This document shows, piece after piece, positions 15,191 through 26,351 of a stretch of DNA of 33,252 bases; positions within the stretch are counted from its first letter, which is position 1, and the number at the start of each line of letters is the position of its first letter. This DNA comes from Syntrophales bacterium. GTDB taxonomy: Bacteria > Desulfobacterota > Syntrophia > Syntrophales > Fen-1087. The position numbers and the translations under genes are program-made. The notes below the pieces were generated by a model. The model saw nothing but the letters and a program-made list of their open reading frames with translations. It had not been told where the DNA came from and ran no database searches. The DNA lies in NCBI GenBank assembly GCA_030656035.1, contig JAUSOK010000074.1, forward strand, positions 1 to 33,252, read 5' to 3'.

Positions 15191-17692
15191 TTAACTTGTT
15201 TCATCTTCGGAGATTTCTTCCTGCACGTCATCGAGGAAATCCTGGTCTTCGCCTTCCCTTTCCTCCTCCCGCTCAGCTCGGGCCATGCCGACCAGCCGTT
15301 CCTCGGGCGCCAGATCGATCATTTTTACGCCCTGCGTGCTGCGATGAATCAGCGGCACCGCCTCCACCTTGACGCGGATGATGTTTCCGGTATCGCTGAT
15401 CAGCATGAGGTCTTCGTCGCCCGTCACCTGCAGGATCCCGGATACCATCCCCACGCGCGGAACCGTTCTCAGGTTGATGATCCCCCTGCCGCCCCGGCCC
15501 TGCAGGCGGTATTCCGCAACGCTGGTCCGTTTGCCGAAACCCTTTTCCGAAACCGTAACGACGGAATTGCCCTCAGTGGGGATTTCCACGCCCACGACGA
15601 CGTCGTCCTCATCCATGCGGATGCCGATCACGCCGCGGGCCGTCCGGCCCATATCTCGCACATCCTCCTCCTTGAAGCGGATGGCCATGCCCTTGCGCGT
15701 CCCCATAAACAGCTCCTGATTCCCGAGGGTCAACTGCACGTCGATCAGGTCGTCCCCTTCATCGATGGACATGGCAATGATCCCGGCCGAGCGCGGATTG
15801 GAAAAAGCCGTCAGTTCCGTTTTCTTTACAATCCCCTTTTTCGTGACCATGACGACGGATTTCCCCTCCTGAAAATCGCGGATGGGCAGAATCGCCGCCA
15901 TGCGCTCTCCCGGCGCGATGCTGATCAGATTGACGACGGCCTTCCCTTTGGCGGCGCGTCCCCCCTGGGGGATCTGATACACTTTCAACCAATGGACTTT
16001 CCCCTTGTTTGTAAAAATCAGGACATAATGATGAGTCGAGGCAATAAATATCTTTTCGACAAAATCCTCTTCCTTCGTGCCCATACCAACCTTGCCCTTG
16101 CCGCCCCGGTGCTGGCTTTTGTAAAGACTTACGGCATTGCGCTTGATATAACCGAAGTGGGAGACGGTCACGATCATATCTTCTTCGACGATCATGTCTT
16201 CAATGTTGATATCCTCGGAACTGACGACGATTTCCGTACGGCGCTCATCGCCGTAGCGGGCCTTGATCTCTTCGAGTTCGGACACGATCACGTCCAGGAC
16301 TTTCCGGGGGGTGTCCAGGATGCCCTGCAAAGCCGTAATCAGGCTCATGAGTTCCTTATATTCCGCATCGATCTTTTCCCGTTCCAGGCCGGTCAGGCGC
16401 TGCAGTCGCATCTCCAGGATGGCTTTGGCCTGAACCTCCGTCAGACCGAAGGCTTCTATCAGAGATGCGGAGGCCTCCTGGGGATTTTTCGACTTTTTGA
16501 TCACCGCGATGACCGCGTCGATCTGCTGAAGGGCGATGATGAGCCCGGTCAGAATATGGGCCCGTTCCCGAGCGCGGTTCAGATCAAACTGGGTCCGGCG
16601 GATCACGACCTGTTTGCGGAAATCGACAAAACTGAGGAGAATGTCCTTCAGGTTGAACACCCGGGGTTGCTGCTTGTCGATGGCCAGCATGATGATCCCG
16701 AAGGTGTTCTCCATCTGGGTGTGCTTGTAGAGCTGATTGAGGATAACGCCGGAGATCTCGTCCTTTTTCAGGTCAATCACGATCCGGATGCCCTCCCGGT
16801 CGGATTCATCCCGCAGGTCTACGATCCCGCCGATCTTTTTTTCCTTCACGAGTTCCGAGATGCGCTCGATCAGATTTGCCTTGTTCACCTGATAAGGCAG
16901 TTCCGTGACGATGATGCTCTCCTTGTCATTACGGGCATTGCGCTCGATGAGCGCCCGGGCTCTGACCCGGATGATCCCCCGTCCGGTCCGGTAAGCGGAA
17001 ATGATCCCCTCCTTGCCATTGATAAAGCCGGCGGTCGGAAAATCGGGCCCCTTGATGGATGTCATGAGTTCATCCACCGTGATCTGGGGGTTTTCAATCA
17101 GGGCGATCGTGCCGTTGACGACTTCCGTCAGGTTGTGCGGCGGTATGTTCGTCGCCATCCCGACGGCAATGCCGCCGGTGCCGTTGAGCAGCAGCATGGG
17201 CAGGCGCGACGGCAGAACGGTCGGCTCCACGAGCGATTCATCGTAGTTGGGGATGAACTCAACGGTTTCCTTTTCCAGGTCCGCGAGCATTTCCTCGGCA
17301 ATGCGGGCCATGCGCACTTCCGTATAACGCATCGCGGCCGGCGGATCTCCGTCGATGGAGCCGAAATTTCCCTGGCCGTCGATCAACTGATAGCGCATGG
17401 AAAAATCCTGCGCCATGCGGACCAGCGTGTCGTAGGCCGCCACATCGCCGTGGGGATGGTACTTGCCGATGATATCACCGACGATGCGTGCTGATTTTTT
17501 ATAGGCCTTGTTCCACCGGTTGCCCATTTCATGCATGGCAAAAAGCACGCGGCGGTGGACCGGCTTCAGGCCGTCCCGGACATCGGGAATCGCCCGACCG
17601 ATGATGACGCTCATGGCATAGTCCATATAGGACTTTTTCATTTCCGCTTCGATATTAACCAGAATATTCTTATGGTGAAGATCTTGATCCAT
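15191..17692 (-). CDS. gyrA: DNA gyrase subunit A
   Basis: An 833-residue type IIA topoisomerase subunit that breaks and rejoins DNA with GyrB to introduce negative supercoils. The catalytic Tyr123 is in AAMRYTE. The quinolone-determining region reads GKYHPHGDVAAYD, with Val84 at the E. coli Ser83 position and Asp88 at the Asp87 position. The C-terminal beta-pinwheel begins with a GyrA box (HRGGKGK, about residue 530) and the protein ends in an acidic tail. The GyrA box supports gyrase rather than topoisomerase IV (ParC). The ATG has AAGGAG 4-5 bases upstream. It follows gyrB by 85 bases. Confidence 0.97.
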   Translation of the reverse strand: MDQDLHHKNILVNIEAEMKKSYMDYAMSVIIGRAIPDVRDGLKPVHRRVLFAMHEMGNRWNKAYKKSARIVGDIIGKYHPHGDVAAYDTLVRMAQDFSMRYQLIDGQGNFGSIDGDPPAAMRYTEVRMARIAEEMLADLEKETVEFIPNYDESLVEPTVLPSRLPMLLLNGTGGIAVGMATNIPPHNLTEVVNGTIALIENPQITVDELMTSIKGPDFPTAGFINGKEGIISAYRTGRGIIRVRARALIERNARNDKESIIVTELPYQVNKANLIERISELVKEKKIGGIVDLRDESDREGIRIVIDLKKDEISGVILNQLYKHTQMENTFGIIMLAIDKQQPRVFNLKDILLSFVDFRKQVVIRRTQFDLNRARERAHILTGLIIALQQIDAVIAVIKKSKNPQEASASLIEAFGLTEVQAKAILEMRLQRLTGLEREKIDAEYKELMSLITALQGILDTPRKVLDVIVSELEEIKARYGDERRTEIVVSSEDINIEDMIVEEDMIVTVSHFGYIKRNAVSLYKSQHRGGKGKVGMGTKEEDFVEKIFIASTHHYVLIFTNKGKVHWLKVYQIPQGGRAAKGKAVVNLISIAPGERMAAILPIRDFQEGKSVVMVTKKGIVKKTELTAFSNPRSAGIIAMSIDEGDDLIDVQLTLGNQELFMGTRKGMAIRFKEEDVRDMGRTARGVIGIRMDEDDVVVGVEIPTEGNSVVTVSEKGFGKRTSVAEYRLQGRGGRGIINLRTVPRVGMVSGILQVTGDEDLMLISDTGNIIRVKVEAVPLIHRSTQGVKMIDLAPEERLVGMARAEREEEREGEDQDFLDDVQEEISEDETS

Positions 17693-17777
17693 GATTCTCC
17701 TTCACTATTGTTTCTCAGTTATGTGATTCTATTCAAGCACTTCCGGGATTATCCGTTTAACGTAAGGGGTGAGTCCA

Positions 17778-20276
<2,499 letters not shown>

Positions 20277-20334
20277 TTATCTTTTTCCTCATATCTTTCA
20301 TCTGTTTAAACATTTTATCATCCTTTCAATATAA

Positions 20335-21450
20335 TCAGATCCTCAATGGCATAATAATACAGAAGTGATGAATATTATCCACCGGCCGAATCACCCCTGG
20401 CTTCATCCCTGGGCGCATCTCAAAAATAATATTTTTCTCATCAATCGCTTCGATGGCATCAATAAGGTAATTCACATTATACCCTATTTCCAGATTACCA
20501 CCCTGATAGACGACGTCAATCTCATCATTTGCTTCACCTACATCCGGATTAGTAGAATTGAGAATAATTTTATTTTCCTGTAATTTCACAATCACCCCAC
20601 TATACCGCTCACTGGATATAACATTCATCCGGCGCAGGGCATGCAGAACGGCCTCTCTCTCAAATTGAACATCAATCCCTTTTTCCGTGGGAATGACGCG
20701 CCGGTAGTCCGGATATTCGGAATCGATCAGACTGACTTTCAGCATTGTATGATCTGTTTTAATGACACACATCCCCTGCTGAACACCGACCCAAATATCA
20801 CCTGTCTCACCCTCCAGAAGCTTTCTGATTTCAAAAATCCCTTTCCTGGGGATAATAATACCCTTCTCAAGCTTCAAAAAGTCCTTATCTCCCGAATAAA
20901 TACTTACCAGCGCCAGACGGTGACCGTCTGTCGCAACCGCCTTCAATACTCCCTGTTTCTCTTCATCCGATTCAAAATAAACACCATTTAGATTTTTTCT
21001 AACCTCATCACCGGACATGGAAAAAGCTGTTTTGATAATCATATCCTTCAGCATCTGAGCGCGCATTCTGAAAAAGTTTACATCCTCGTTAATCACAACA
21101 GCAGGAAAGTCATCGGCAGGAATGCCCGGGATTTTATAAATAACTTTCTGTGCTGTCAAGGTAACCAGACACTGGTCATTTTTATAAAAATGAATAGTGT
21201 CCCCCTGAATTTCTCTAATCATTTCAAAAAGTTTTCTGGCAGAAAGTGTTACCTCTCCCTCATAGTCAACACTAGCCTCATAATCCGCCACCAGGCCGAT
21301 TTCCCTATCTGTCGCAGAAATCTTTATTCCCTGTTTTAAGGCCTTGATCATGACATTATTCAAAATCGGCATCGTGGTCTTCTTTTCCACAATTCCCAGT
21401 GTTTTCTGAATCCCATCTAAAAATATATTCCTCCCGATTTTAAATTCCAT
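20335..21450 (-). CDS. dnaN: DNA polymerase III beta sliding clamp
   Basis: A 371-residue beta clamp, the ring that tethers DNA polymerase III to DNA. Family hallmarks include the N-terminal EKKTTMPILNNVMIKA, FAMSGDEVRKNLNGVYFE-like FSMSGDEVRKNLNGVYFE, ATDGHRLALVS and the C-terminal PGVIRPVDNIHHFCIIMPLRI. ATG 21450 was chosen because GGGAGGG sits 4-5 bases upstream. An in-frame start 18 bases earlier lacks this. It lies downstream of dnaA across an AT-rich spacer and 64 bases upstream of gyrB. Base composition is visibly more AT-rich than in the gyr genes. Confidence 0.96.
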   Translation of the reverse strand: MEFKIGRNIFLDGIQKTLGIVEKKTTMPILNNVMIKALKQGIKISATDREIGLVADYEASVDYEGEVTLSARKLFEMIREIQGDTIHFYKNDQCLVTLTAQKVIYKIPGIPADDFPAVVINEDVNFFRMRAQMLKDMIIKTAFSMSGDEVRKNLNGVYFESDEEKQGVLKAVATDGHRLALVSIYSGDKDFLKLEKGIIIPRKGIFEIRKLLEGETGDIWVGVQQGMCVIKTDHTMLKVSLIDSEYPDYRRVIPTEKGIDVQFEREAVLHALRRMNVISSERYSGVIVKLQENKIILNSTNPDVGEANDEIDVVYQGGNLEIGYNVNYLIDAIEAIDEKNIIFEMRPGMKPGVIRPVDNIHHFCIIMPLRI

Positions 21451-21608
21451 AAATCCCTCCCTGCTCATTATTAACTTATTTAAGTTTTTAGTTATTTATT
21501 AAAACAATAGTATTCGTAGTAGGTCTTGTTGATGTCTGTTTATGAATGATATTTATAATAATATTATTTATATAAATATAGTCGTCATGTTGATGAAAAT
21601 TATTAATA
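21451..21608. other. AT-rich dnaA-dnaN spacer, candidate unwinding region of oriC
   Basis: This 158-base spacer contains an uninterrupted 32-base A/T-only tract (21549-21580), a palindrome AACTTA-TT-TAAGTT (21473-21486) and three related 9-mers: TGTTGATGT (21527), TGTTTATGA (21537) and TGTTGATGA (21588). These resemble degenerate DnaA boxes (consensus complement TGTGGATAA). Its position between dnaA and dnaN fits a bacterial origin unwinding element. It may also hold the dnaN promoter. Confidence 0.5.
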
Positions 21609-22961
21609 TCAGAGATGATGTTGTAAAATATTTTCAATTTCATCGACGATGTTTTTTATTTTAATATCTGCGTCTAACATCCGCTTTAGTTTGTTATTGG
21701 CATAAATAACGGTTGAGTGATCCCTCCCCCCTATTTTTTCACCAATATCCGGAAATGAAGAGGTGGTGAGCTTTCTGGCTAAATACATAGCAATCTGCCG
21801 GGCCTGAACAATATTCTTATTTTTTTTCTGAGACTTGACATCAGATATTTTCACACCGGTTTTCATGGCAACCGTCTTAATAATATCATCAATCGTAACG
21901 TCTTCCTTTTCAGACTGTCTAATGATTTTATTCAGCACTTCTTTTGCCAGCTCCAAGTCTATTTCCCTTTCACGCAGAGAGGAATAGGCGGCAATACGAA
22001 TCAAAAATCCCTCCAGTTGCCGGATGTTGGACTCTGCGTGGAAGGCAATATAATGGGCCACGTTCTTCGGCAGGCTGATCTTGTTCTCCTGGGCCTTCTT
22101 TTCGATAATGGCGATTCTGGTTTCTATTTCCGGTTGTTGTATATCGGCAATCAAGCCCCACTCAAACCGCGACCGCAGCCGTCCTTCCAGATTGGGAATA
22201 TCCTTTGGAAATTTATCACTGGTAACAACAATCTGTTTTCCGGAATCATGAAGTGTATTGAAAGTATGAAAAAACTCTTCCTCCGTTTTTCCTTTGCCGG
22301 CAATGAACTGAATGTCGTCAATCAGTAGATAATCAATATTGCGGTATTTCTCGCGAAACTTGGGCATTTTGTCAAAGCGAATCGAACTTACTAGTTCGTT
22401 GAGAAACTCTTCCGCGGAGACATAGACGACATTCAGTTGAGGATAAAGGGATACGGCATGAAGTCCGATTGCGTTGAGAAGATGAGTTTTACCCAGTCCC
22501 ACCCCGCCGTAAATGAACAAGGGATTATAATTTTTTGCCGGCTTCTCGGCCACGGAAATGGCCGCCGCATGGGCGAATTGGTTACTTGCCCCGACCACAA
22601 ACCGGTTAAAATTATAATTCTGGTTCAAAGAAGCATGCGTTTTGATACGAACGGTTTTTCTGGCTGCATGTATTGTTTTTTCCACAACCGGATCTTGCAT
22701 GGCGGCCCCTCCCCCATCGCCGCTGATTATGAAATTTACAAAGAGTTCAACACCTGCAACGGACGACAGGGCATCGGTGATGATCGGTCGATAATTCTCC
22801 ATCAGCCATTCTTTGAAAAATTTATTTGGAACAGAAAGATGAACCTGGTTCCCCTCCAGGGATGTTACCTTAATGGGCATTATCCAGGTGTCAAAGTTCT
22901 GCTGGCTGATCTTATCTTTAATAATATTGATGCTTTTGTCCCAGAGAATATCCAATTTCAT
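21609..22961 (-). CDS. dnaA: Chromosomal replication initiator DnaA
   Basis: A 450-residue AAA+ initiator that binds DnaA boxes and melts the origin. Domain I occupies about residues 1-80, with a short linker. The AAA+ core has Walker A GGVGLGKT (152-159) and Walker B LLIDDIQF (212-219). The C-terminal DNA-binding domain carries the DnaA signature GGRDHSTVIYANNKL. The ATG is preceded by AAAGG at 4 bases. Three DnaA-box-like sites lie directly upstream, consistent with autoregulation. Order parB-dnaA-dnaN on one strand is the usual origin arrangement. Confidence 0.97.
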   Translation of the reverse strand: MKLDILWDKSINIIKDKISQQNFDTWIMPIKVTSLEGNQVHLSVPNKFFKEWLMENYRPIITDALSSVAGVELFVNFIISGDGGGAAMQDPVVEKTIHAARKTVRIKTHASLNQNYNFNRFVVGASNQFAHAAAISVAEKPAKNYNPLFIYGGVGLGKTHLLNAIGLHAVSLYPQLNVVYVSAEEFLNELVSSIRFDKMPKFREKYRNIDYLLIDDIQFIAGKGKTEEEFFHTFNTLHDSGKQIVVTSDKFPKDIPNLEGRLRSRFEWGLIADIQQPEIETRIAIIEKKAQENKISLPKNVAHYIAFHAESNIRQLEGFLIRIAAYSSLREREIDLELAKEVLNKIIRQSEKEDVTIDDIIKTVAMKTGVKISDVKSQKKNKNIVQARQIAMYLARKLTTSSFPDIGEKIGGRDHSTVIYANNKLKRMLDADIKIKNIVDEIENILQHHL

Positions 22962-22967
22962 ATACCT

Positions 22968-22999
22968 TTATAAACAACTTTATCAACACCTGTGGATAA
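22968..22999. promoter_or_regulatory. Cluster of three DnaA boxes upstream of dnaA
   Basis: A perfect DnaA box in reverse orientation, TGTGGATAA (22991-22999), is preceded by TTATCAACA (22980-22988, one mismatch) and TTATAAACA (22968-22976, two mismatches). The boxes are spaced 11-12 bases start to start, about one helical turn. They fill the 48-base parB-dnaA gap next to the dnaA ribosome site. Likely roles are dnaA autorepression and part of a bipartite origin. Confidence 0.7.
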
Positions 23000-23009
23000 A
23001 TAAAGGGGA

Positions 23010-23861
23010 TCATTCATCCATCAGGAGTTTGATCACCCGGTTCAGATCATCTGCTGAATTAAAAATAATTTCGATCCGACCGGATTTCTTTTTAGTCAAG
23101 TAGATTTGTACCTTGGCCATCATGATCCTGGAGAGGGTTCGCTCCACATCCATGATGTAGATGTCCTTTTTAAGGTGTTTTTTCCCCGGTGTCGTCTTTT
23201 TTAAATTTTGCATCAGGCGTTCGGTATCCCGGACGCTGAGCGCCTTTTTTAAAACAGTCTCCAGAATTTTCAGCTGCTCTTTCGGAGAATCAATCCCCAG
23301 CAATGACCGTGCATGGCCGCTGGTAATCTTCTTTTCAGTCAAGGCGTTTTTGACTGCCGGCGGCAGTTTAAGCAAACGCAGGGTGTTTGCAATGGTTGAA
23401 CGATCCTTGCCCACGCGGGTGGACAGGTCCTCCTGAGAGAGACCAAACTGGCCGGTCAGGGTTTGATACGCTTCCGCCTCTTCAATGGGGTTCAGCGCTT
23501 CCCGCTGGATATTTTCGATCAGAGACAGCTCGGCGACTTCGATATCCTGGGCCTCGCGAATGATCACGGGGACGCTCTGTAAGCCGGCCTGCTGGGCCGC
23601 CCGCCAGCGGCGTTCACCGGCAATAATTTCATATCCCGCTACGGCTTTTCTGACGATAATGGGCTGGATGATCCCGCTTTTTTTGATGGAGGAGACCAGT
23701 TGCTGCTGTTGCTTGTCGTTGAAATCCCGCCTGGCCTGAAAACGGTTGGGAGAGAGTTCTTCAATGCCGCACATCACAAAGGAAGGCCGGTTATTGAAAC
23801 CTTCCAGCAAGTCGGGAAACATGGCCCCCAGCCCTTTACCCAAAGAGTTTTTCTGCGGCAT
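23010..23861 (-). CDS. parB: Chromosome partition protein ParB
   Basis: A 283-residue ParB/Spo0J CTPase clamp that loads at parS sites and spreads to form the segregation complex with ParA. The N-terminal GLGKGLGAMF-like LGKGLGAMFPDL tail is the ParA-interacting region. CTP-binding motifs GERRWRAA (82-89) and ENIQREALN (116-124) are intact. The helix-turn-helix follows (FGLSQEDLSTRVGKDRSTIANTLRLL), then a lysine-rich linker and a C-terminal dimerisation domain. It begins 4 bases after parA, so the two are co-transcribed. The parB stop is 48 bases from the dnaA start. No parS consensus was found in the window. Confidence 0.96.
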   Translation of the reverse strand: MPQKNSLGKGLGAMFPDLLEGFNNRPSFVMCGIEELSPNRFQARRDFNDKQQQQLVSSIKKSGIIQPIIVRKAVAGYEIIAGERRWRAAQQAGLQSVPVIIREAQDIEVAELSLIENIQREALNPIEEAEAYQTLTGQFGLSQEDLSTRVGKDRSTIANTLRLLKLPPAVKNALTEKKITSGHARSLLGIDSPKEQLKILETVLKKALSVRDTERLMQNLKKTTPGKKHLKKDIYIMDVERTLSRIMMAKVQIYLTKKKSGRIEIIFNSADDLNRVIKLLMDE

Positions 23862-23865
23862 TGCC

Positions 23866-24636
23866 CTACAGCCTCCCGTTGGTCATGATTTCTTTGGCCA
23901 AATCCATATAGGAAACAGCGCCACGCGACCGGATGTCATAGAGAATAATGGGAAGACCATGGGAGGGGCTTTCGGAAAGTCTGACATTTCTGGGAATGAC
24001 GGTTTCGAACACCCTGCTTCCGAAATACTTGCGCACGTCTTCGCTCACGCGATGGCATAAAAGATTTCTCGTATCAAACATGGTCAACAAAATTCCGCCC
24101 AGCGCCAGAGATGGATTCAGATTGGATTTGATCAGCTTTAATGTATTCATTAGATGGCCGAGACCTTCCATGGCAAAGTACTCACACTGGAGGGGAACAA
24201 TGACAAAATCAGCCGCCACAAGGGCGTTGACTGTCAAAAATCCCAGCGAAGGAGGACAGTCGATGATCAAATAATCGTACCCCTCCCCGAGATTCCGGAT
24301 CAGCTGGCGGAGTTTTTTTTCCCGGTCAGGAAGGGAAACAAATTCTATTTCAATGCCTACCAGTTCCTGATTGGCCGGGGCCAGATCCAGATGGGGAATC
24401 AACGTTTTGACAATGACCTCTTTCAGAGAGGTCTGGCCGATAAGGGCATGGTACATGTTTTTTTCACGAACGCCCCGTCCGTCTATGCCCATACCGCTGG
24501 TCGCATTGCCCTGCGCGTCGCAGTCGATCAGCAGGGTTTTTTTTTCGGCCGTGGCCAGCGACGCGGCAAGGTTAATGGCGGTCGTGGTTTTGCCCACGCC
24601 CCCCTTTTGATTGGCGATGCATATGATTTTAGACAT
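23866..24636 (-). CDS. parA: Chromosome partition ATPase ParA (Soj)
   Basis: A 256-residue deviant-Walker ParA ATPase that drives origin segregation with ParB. Walker A with the signature lysine is NQKGGVGKTT (9-18), followed by the A' motif DCDAQGNATSG and Walker B YLIIDCPPSLG. The C-terminal half includes SEDVRKYFG, IPRNVRLSESPSHGLP and YDIRSRGA. The length is typical of chromosomal Soj rather than plasmid ParA with an N-terminal regulatory domain. No clear ribosome site precedes the ATG. Upstream is a 101-base AT-rich spacer before rsmG, in which no clear element was seen beyond A and T runs. Confidence 0.96.
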   Translation of the reverse strand: MSKIICIANQKGGVGKTTTAINLAASLATAEKKTLLIDCDAQGNATSGMGIDGRGVREKNMYHALIGQTSLKEVIVKTLIPHLDLAPANQELVGIEIEFVSLPDREKKLRQLIRNLGEGYDYLIIDCPPSLGFLTVNALVAADFVIVPLQCEYFAMEGLGHLMNTLKLIKSNLNPSLALGGILLTMFDTRNLLCHRVSEDVRKYFGSRVFETVIPRNVRLSESPSHGLPIILYDIRSRGAVSYMDLAKEIMTNGRL

Positions 24637-24737
24637 GAATTATTAGAATAAGATTGTGCTCATCATTCATGATAAACTGCACGCGAAGCTATCACAAAAA
24701 AAGGTTTTTTAGAAGCAATTTTTTCCATTAATTTCTA

Positions 24738-25391
24738 TTATATATCTATTTGAAATATCATTATTTTTCGCCTGCCTCCGTCATAAGGAAGGCTGAGGTC
24801 GTGACAGGCGATGCAGCGCAGGCCAGAATCGTGAGAGGGCACTGTTTCTTCTTCGCCGCGGGGTCCTTTCATGGCGATCAGCAGGCCGCCCGGGGACAGA
24901 AAAAACCGGGCCATCGTGAATAAGTCAGGCAGCTTGAAAGCAGCCCGGGAAATAACGGTCTGGAAAGTATGACGGTATGCGTCGTCTGTCATCGCTGATT
25001 CGACCCGGGCATGGATAACCACGGCCTGCGACAGCGGCAATTGGCGAATCAGATGCCTGAGAAAGGAGCTTTTTTTCCGCGATGCTTCCAGCAAGGATAC
25101 ATGCAGGGCGGGCCGGGCGATTTTCAGCGGGATTCCAGGAAAGCCGCCGCCCGATCCGATATCCAGCAGCCTGCCCTGCGGAGCAATGATATAGGGCGCC
25201 GGTGTAAGGGAATCGACGAAATGTTTAATCACGATCTCCTCCGGCGTGCGGACGGAGACGAGGTTCATTTTTTCATTCCATATCAGCAGTTCCCTGTAAT
25301 AGCGGTCGAAGAGATCCAACGCCCGCCCTTCAAGCGCGACATTCAGGGCAGACGCCGAGTCTTTCAGCAGTTTACGCAGGTGCTCGTTCAT
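24738..25391 (-). CDS. rsmG: 16S rRNA (guanine527-N7)-methyltransferase
   Basis: A 217-residue RsmG (GidB) enzyme that methylates N7 of G527 in 16S rRNA with S-adenosylmethionine. The SAM-binding motif LLDIGSGGGFPGIPLKI spans about residues 75-91, preceded by WNEKMNLVSVR and KHFVDSL and followed by LLEASRKKSSFLRH and VISRAAFKL. ATG 25391 was chosen. An upstream GTG (25400) follows GGAGG with a rather long 14-base gap and is an alternative. rsmG next to parAB is a standard origin-region arrangement, but mnmG, usually adjacent, is not here. Confidence 0.93.
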   Translation of the reverse strand: MNEHLRKLLKDSASALNVALEGRALDLFDRYYRELLIWNEKMNLVSVRTPEEIVIKHFVDSLTPAPYIIAPQGRLLDIGSGGGFPGIPLKIARPALHVSLLEASRKKSSFLRHLIRQLPLSQAVVIHARVESAMTDDAYRHTFQTVISRAAFKLPDLFTMARFFLSPGGLLIAMKGPRGEEETVPSHDSGLRCIACHDLSLPYDGGRRKIMIFQIDI

Positions 25392-25504
25392 GTGCGCCAC
25401 GATAGCAAAATGGACCTCCGGGAACAATAAAAAAAGAGGGGACGTCGTATTTTATGATAAAGTCCGCGCTAAATTTATAACTTGACGGTTAAGGGAGCTG
25501 ATCA

Positions 25505-26236
25505 TTGGAAGCAAGCGTGAAGATGGAAAACATCGCCATTGTTCTGAAAGGACCCAAATACGCCGGCAATGTCGGTTCTGTGGCGCGCGTTGCGAAAAAT
25601 ATGGGCATCGACAAGATTCTCGTAGTAGGTGGCCGCGAAATGCCGCCGGCGGAGATGAAACTGACGTCCACGCACTTTGCGGCGGAGCTGATCGATCAGA
25701 TCGTCTATTTGAACGACATGAAGGAGGCCCTGGCTGGTTTTGAATACCTTGTGGGAACCACGTCAAGATTGGGATCTGTCAGGGGGCCGGTGGTTTCGCC
25801 CCGGGAAATGGCGGCAAACCTGATCGATATCTCTCAGCACAACCGGGTGGCATTGCTTTTCGGACCCGAGGACAGAGGGCTCGCCAATAAAGACCTGAGA
25901 CTTTGTCATGGCCTCGTGAAGATTCCCACGTCAGAGCGGCTCAAATCCATTAATCTTTCCCATGCCGTCATGATCCTCTGTTATGAGATATTTACGGCAC
26001 AGCGGAACGATCTGGAAACCTTTACCCCAAGGCTTGCCACGGCGGCGGAAATCGAGGACATGTATGAACAGATAAAGGCCCTGCTGCAGAAAATCGGTTT
26101 TCTCAATCCGCAAAACCCCGAATACTGGATGCTGCACATTCGCCGGTTTTTTTCCCGGACCCGGCTCTTTTCGAAGGATGTTAAAATTATCCGGGGGGTA
26201 TGCCGCCAACTGGACTGGCGCCTTGATAATAAATGA
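25505..26236 (+). CDS. TrmJ-type tRNA ribose 2'-O-methyltransferase (SPOUT)
   Basis: A 243-residue SpoU/TrmH-superfamily methyltransferase of the TrmJ branch, which methylates the ribose at position 32 of tRNA. Motif 1 is KYAGNVGSVARVAKNMGI with its conserved Asn and Arg, motif 2 is LLFGPEDRGLANKDL, and motif 3 is IPTSERLKSINLSHAVMILCYE, together forming the SAM-binding trefoil knot. The C-terminal extension (about 170-243) is the TrmJ helical domain. The start is TTG with AAGGGAG 8 bases upstream. ATG 25523 is the alternative. It is divergent from rsmG across about 110 bases. Its TGA stop lies inside the first copy of a dispersed repeat. Confidence 0.85.
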   Translation: MEASVKMENIAIVLKGPKYAGNVGSVARVAKNMGIDKILVVGGREMPPAEMKLTSTHFAAELIDQIVYLNDMKEALAGFEYLVGTTSRLGSVRGPVVSPREMAANLIDISQHNRVALLFGPEDRGLANKDLRLCHGLVKIPTSERLKSINLSHAVMILCYEIFTAQRNDLETFTPRLATAAEIEDMYEQIKALLQKIGFLNPQNPEYWMLHIRRFFSRTRLFSKDVKIIRGVCRQLDWRLDNK

Positions 26237-26321
26237 CGACTGCGTAAAAAGTCCGGATGCAGCGTTGCGCGGCATCCTTCGTCGTTGCGGCATACGCCTG
26301 GGGACATGACGCAGTCGTCAT
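26233..26321. mobile_element. 89-bp inverted-repeat element (MITE/REP-like), copy 1
   Basis: Perfect 13-base terminal inverted repeats ATGACGACTGCGT (26233-26245) and its complement (26309-26321) bound this element. The interior contains TAAAAAGTCCGGATGC, GTTGCGCGGCATCCTTCGTC and TTGCGGCATACG. The same segments, in the same order, occur on the minus strand near 33118-33187. No transposase is encoded. The left terminus supplies the stop codon of the TrmJ-type gene. Confidence 0.75.
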
Positions 26322-26351
26322 TTTCGCCGCTTCACCGCTCTGCAAGGCCTG

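Noticed and set aside
14666-17494. A 942-codon open frame on the plus strand opposite gyrA and archease
   Set aside because: It lies entirely antisense to well-recognised gyrA, archease and rtcB sequences, has no ribosome site and no family features. It is a shadow of GC-rich codon use.
24637-24737. A- and T-runs between parA and rsmG as an intrinsic terminator
   Set aside because: The possible stem is almost only A-T pairs with a GG centre, too weak to call.
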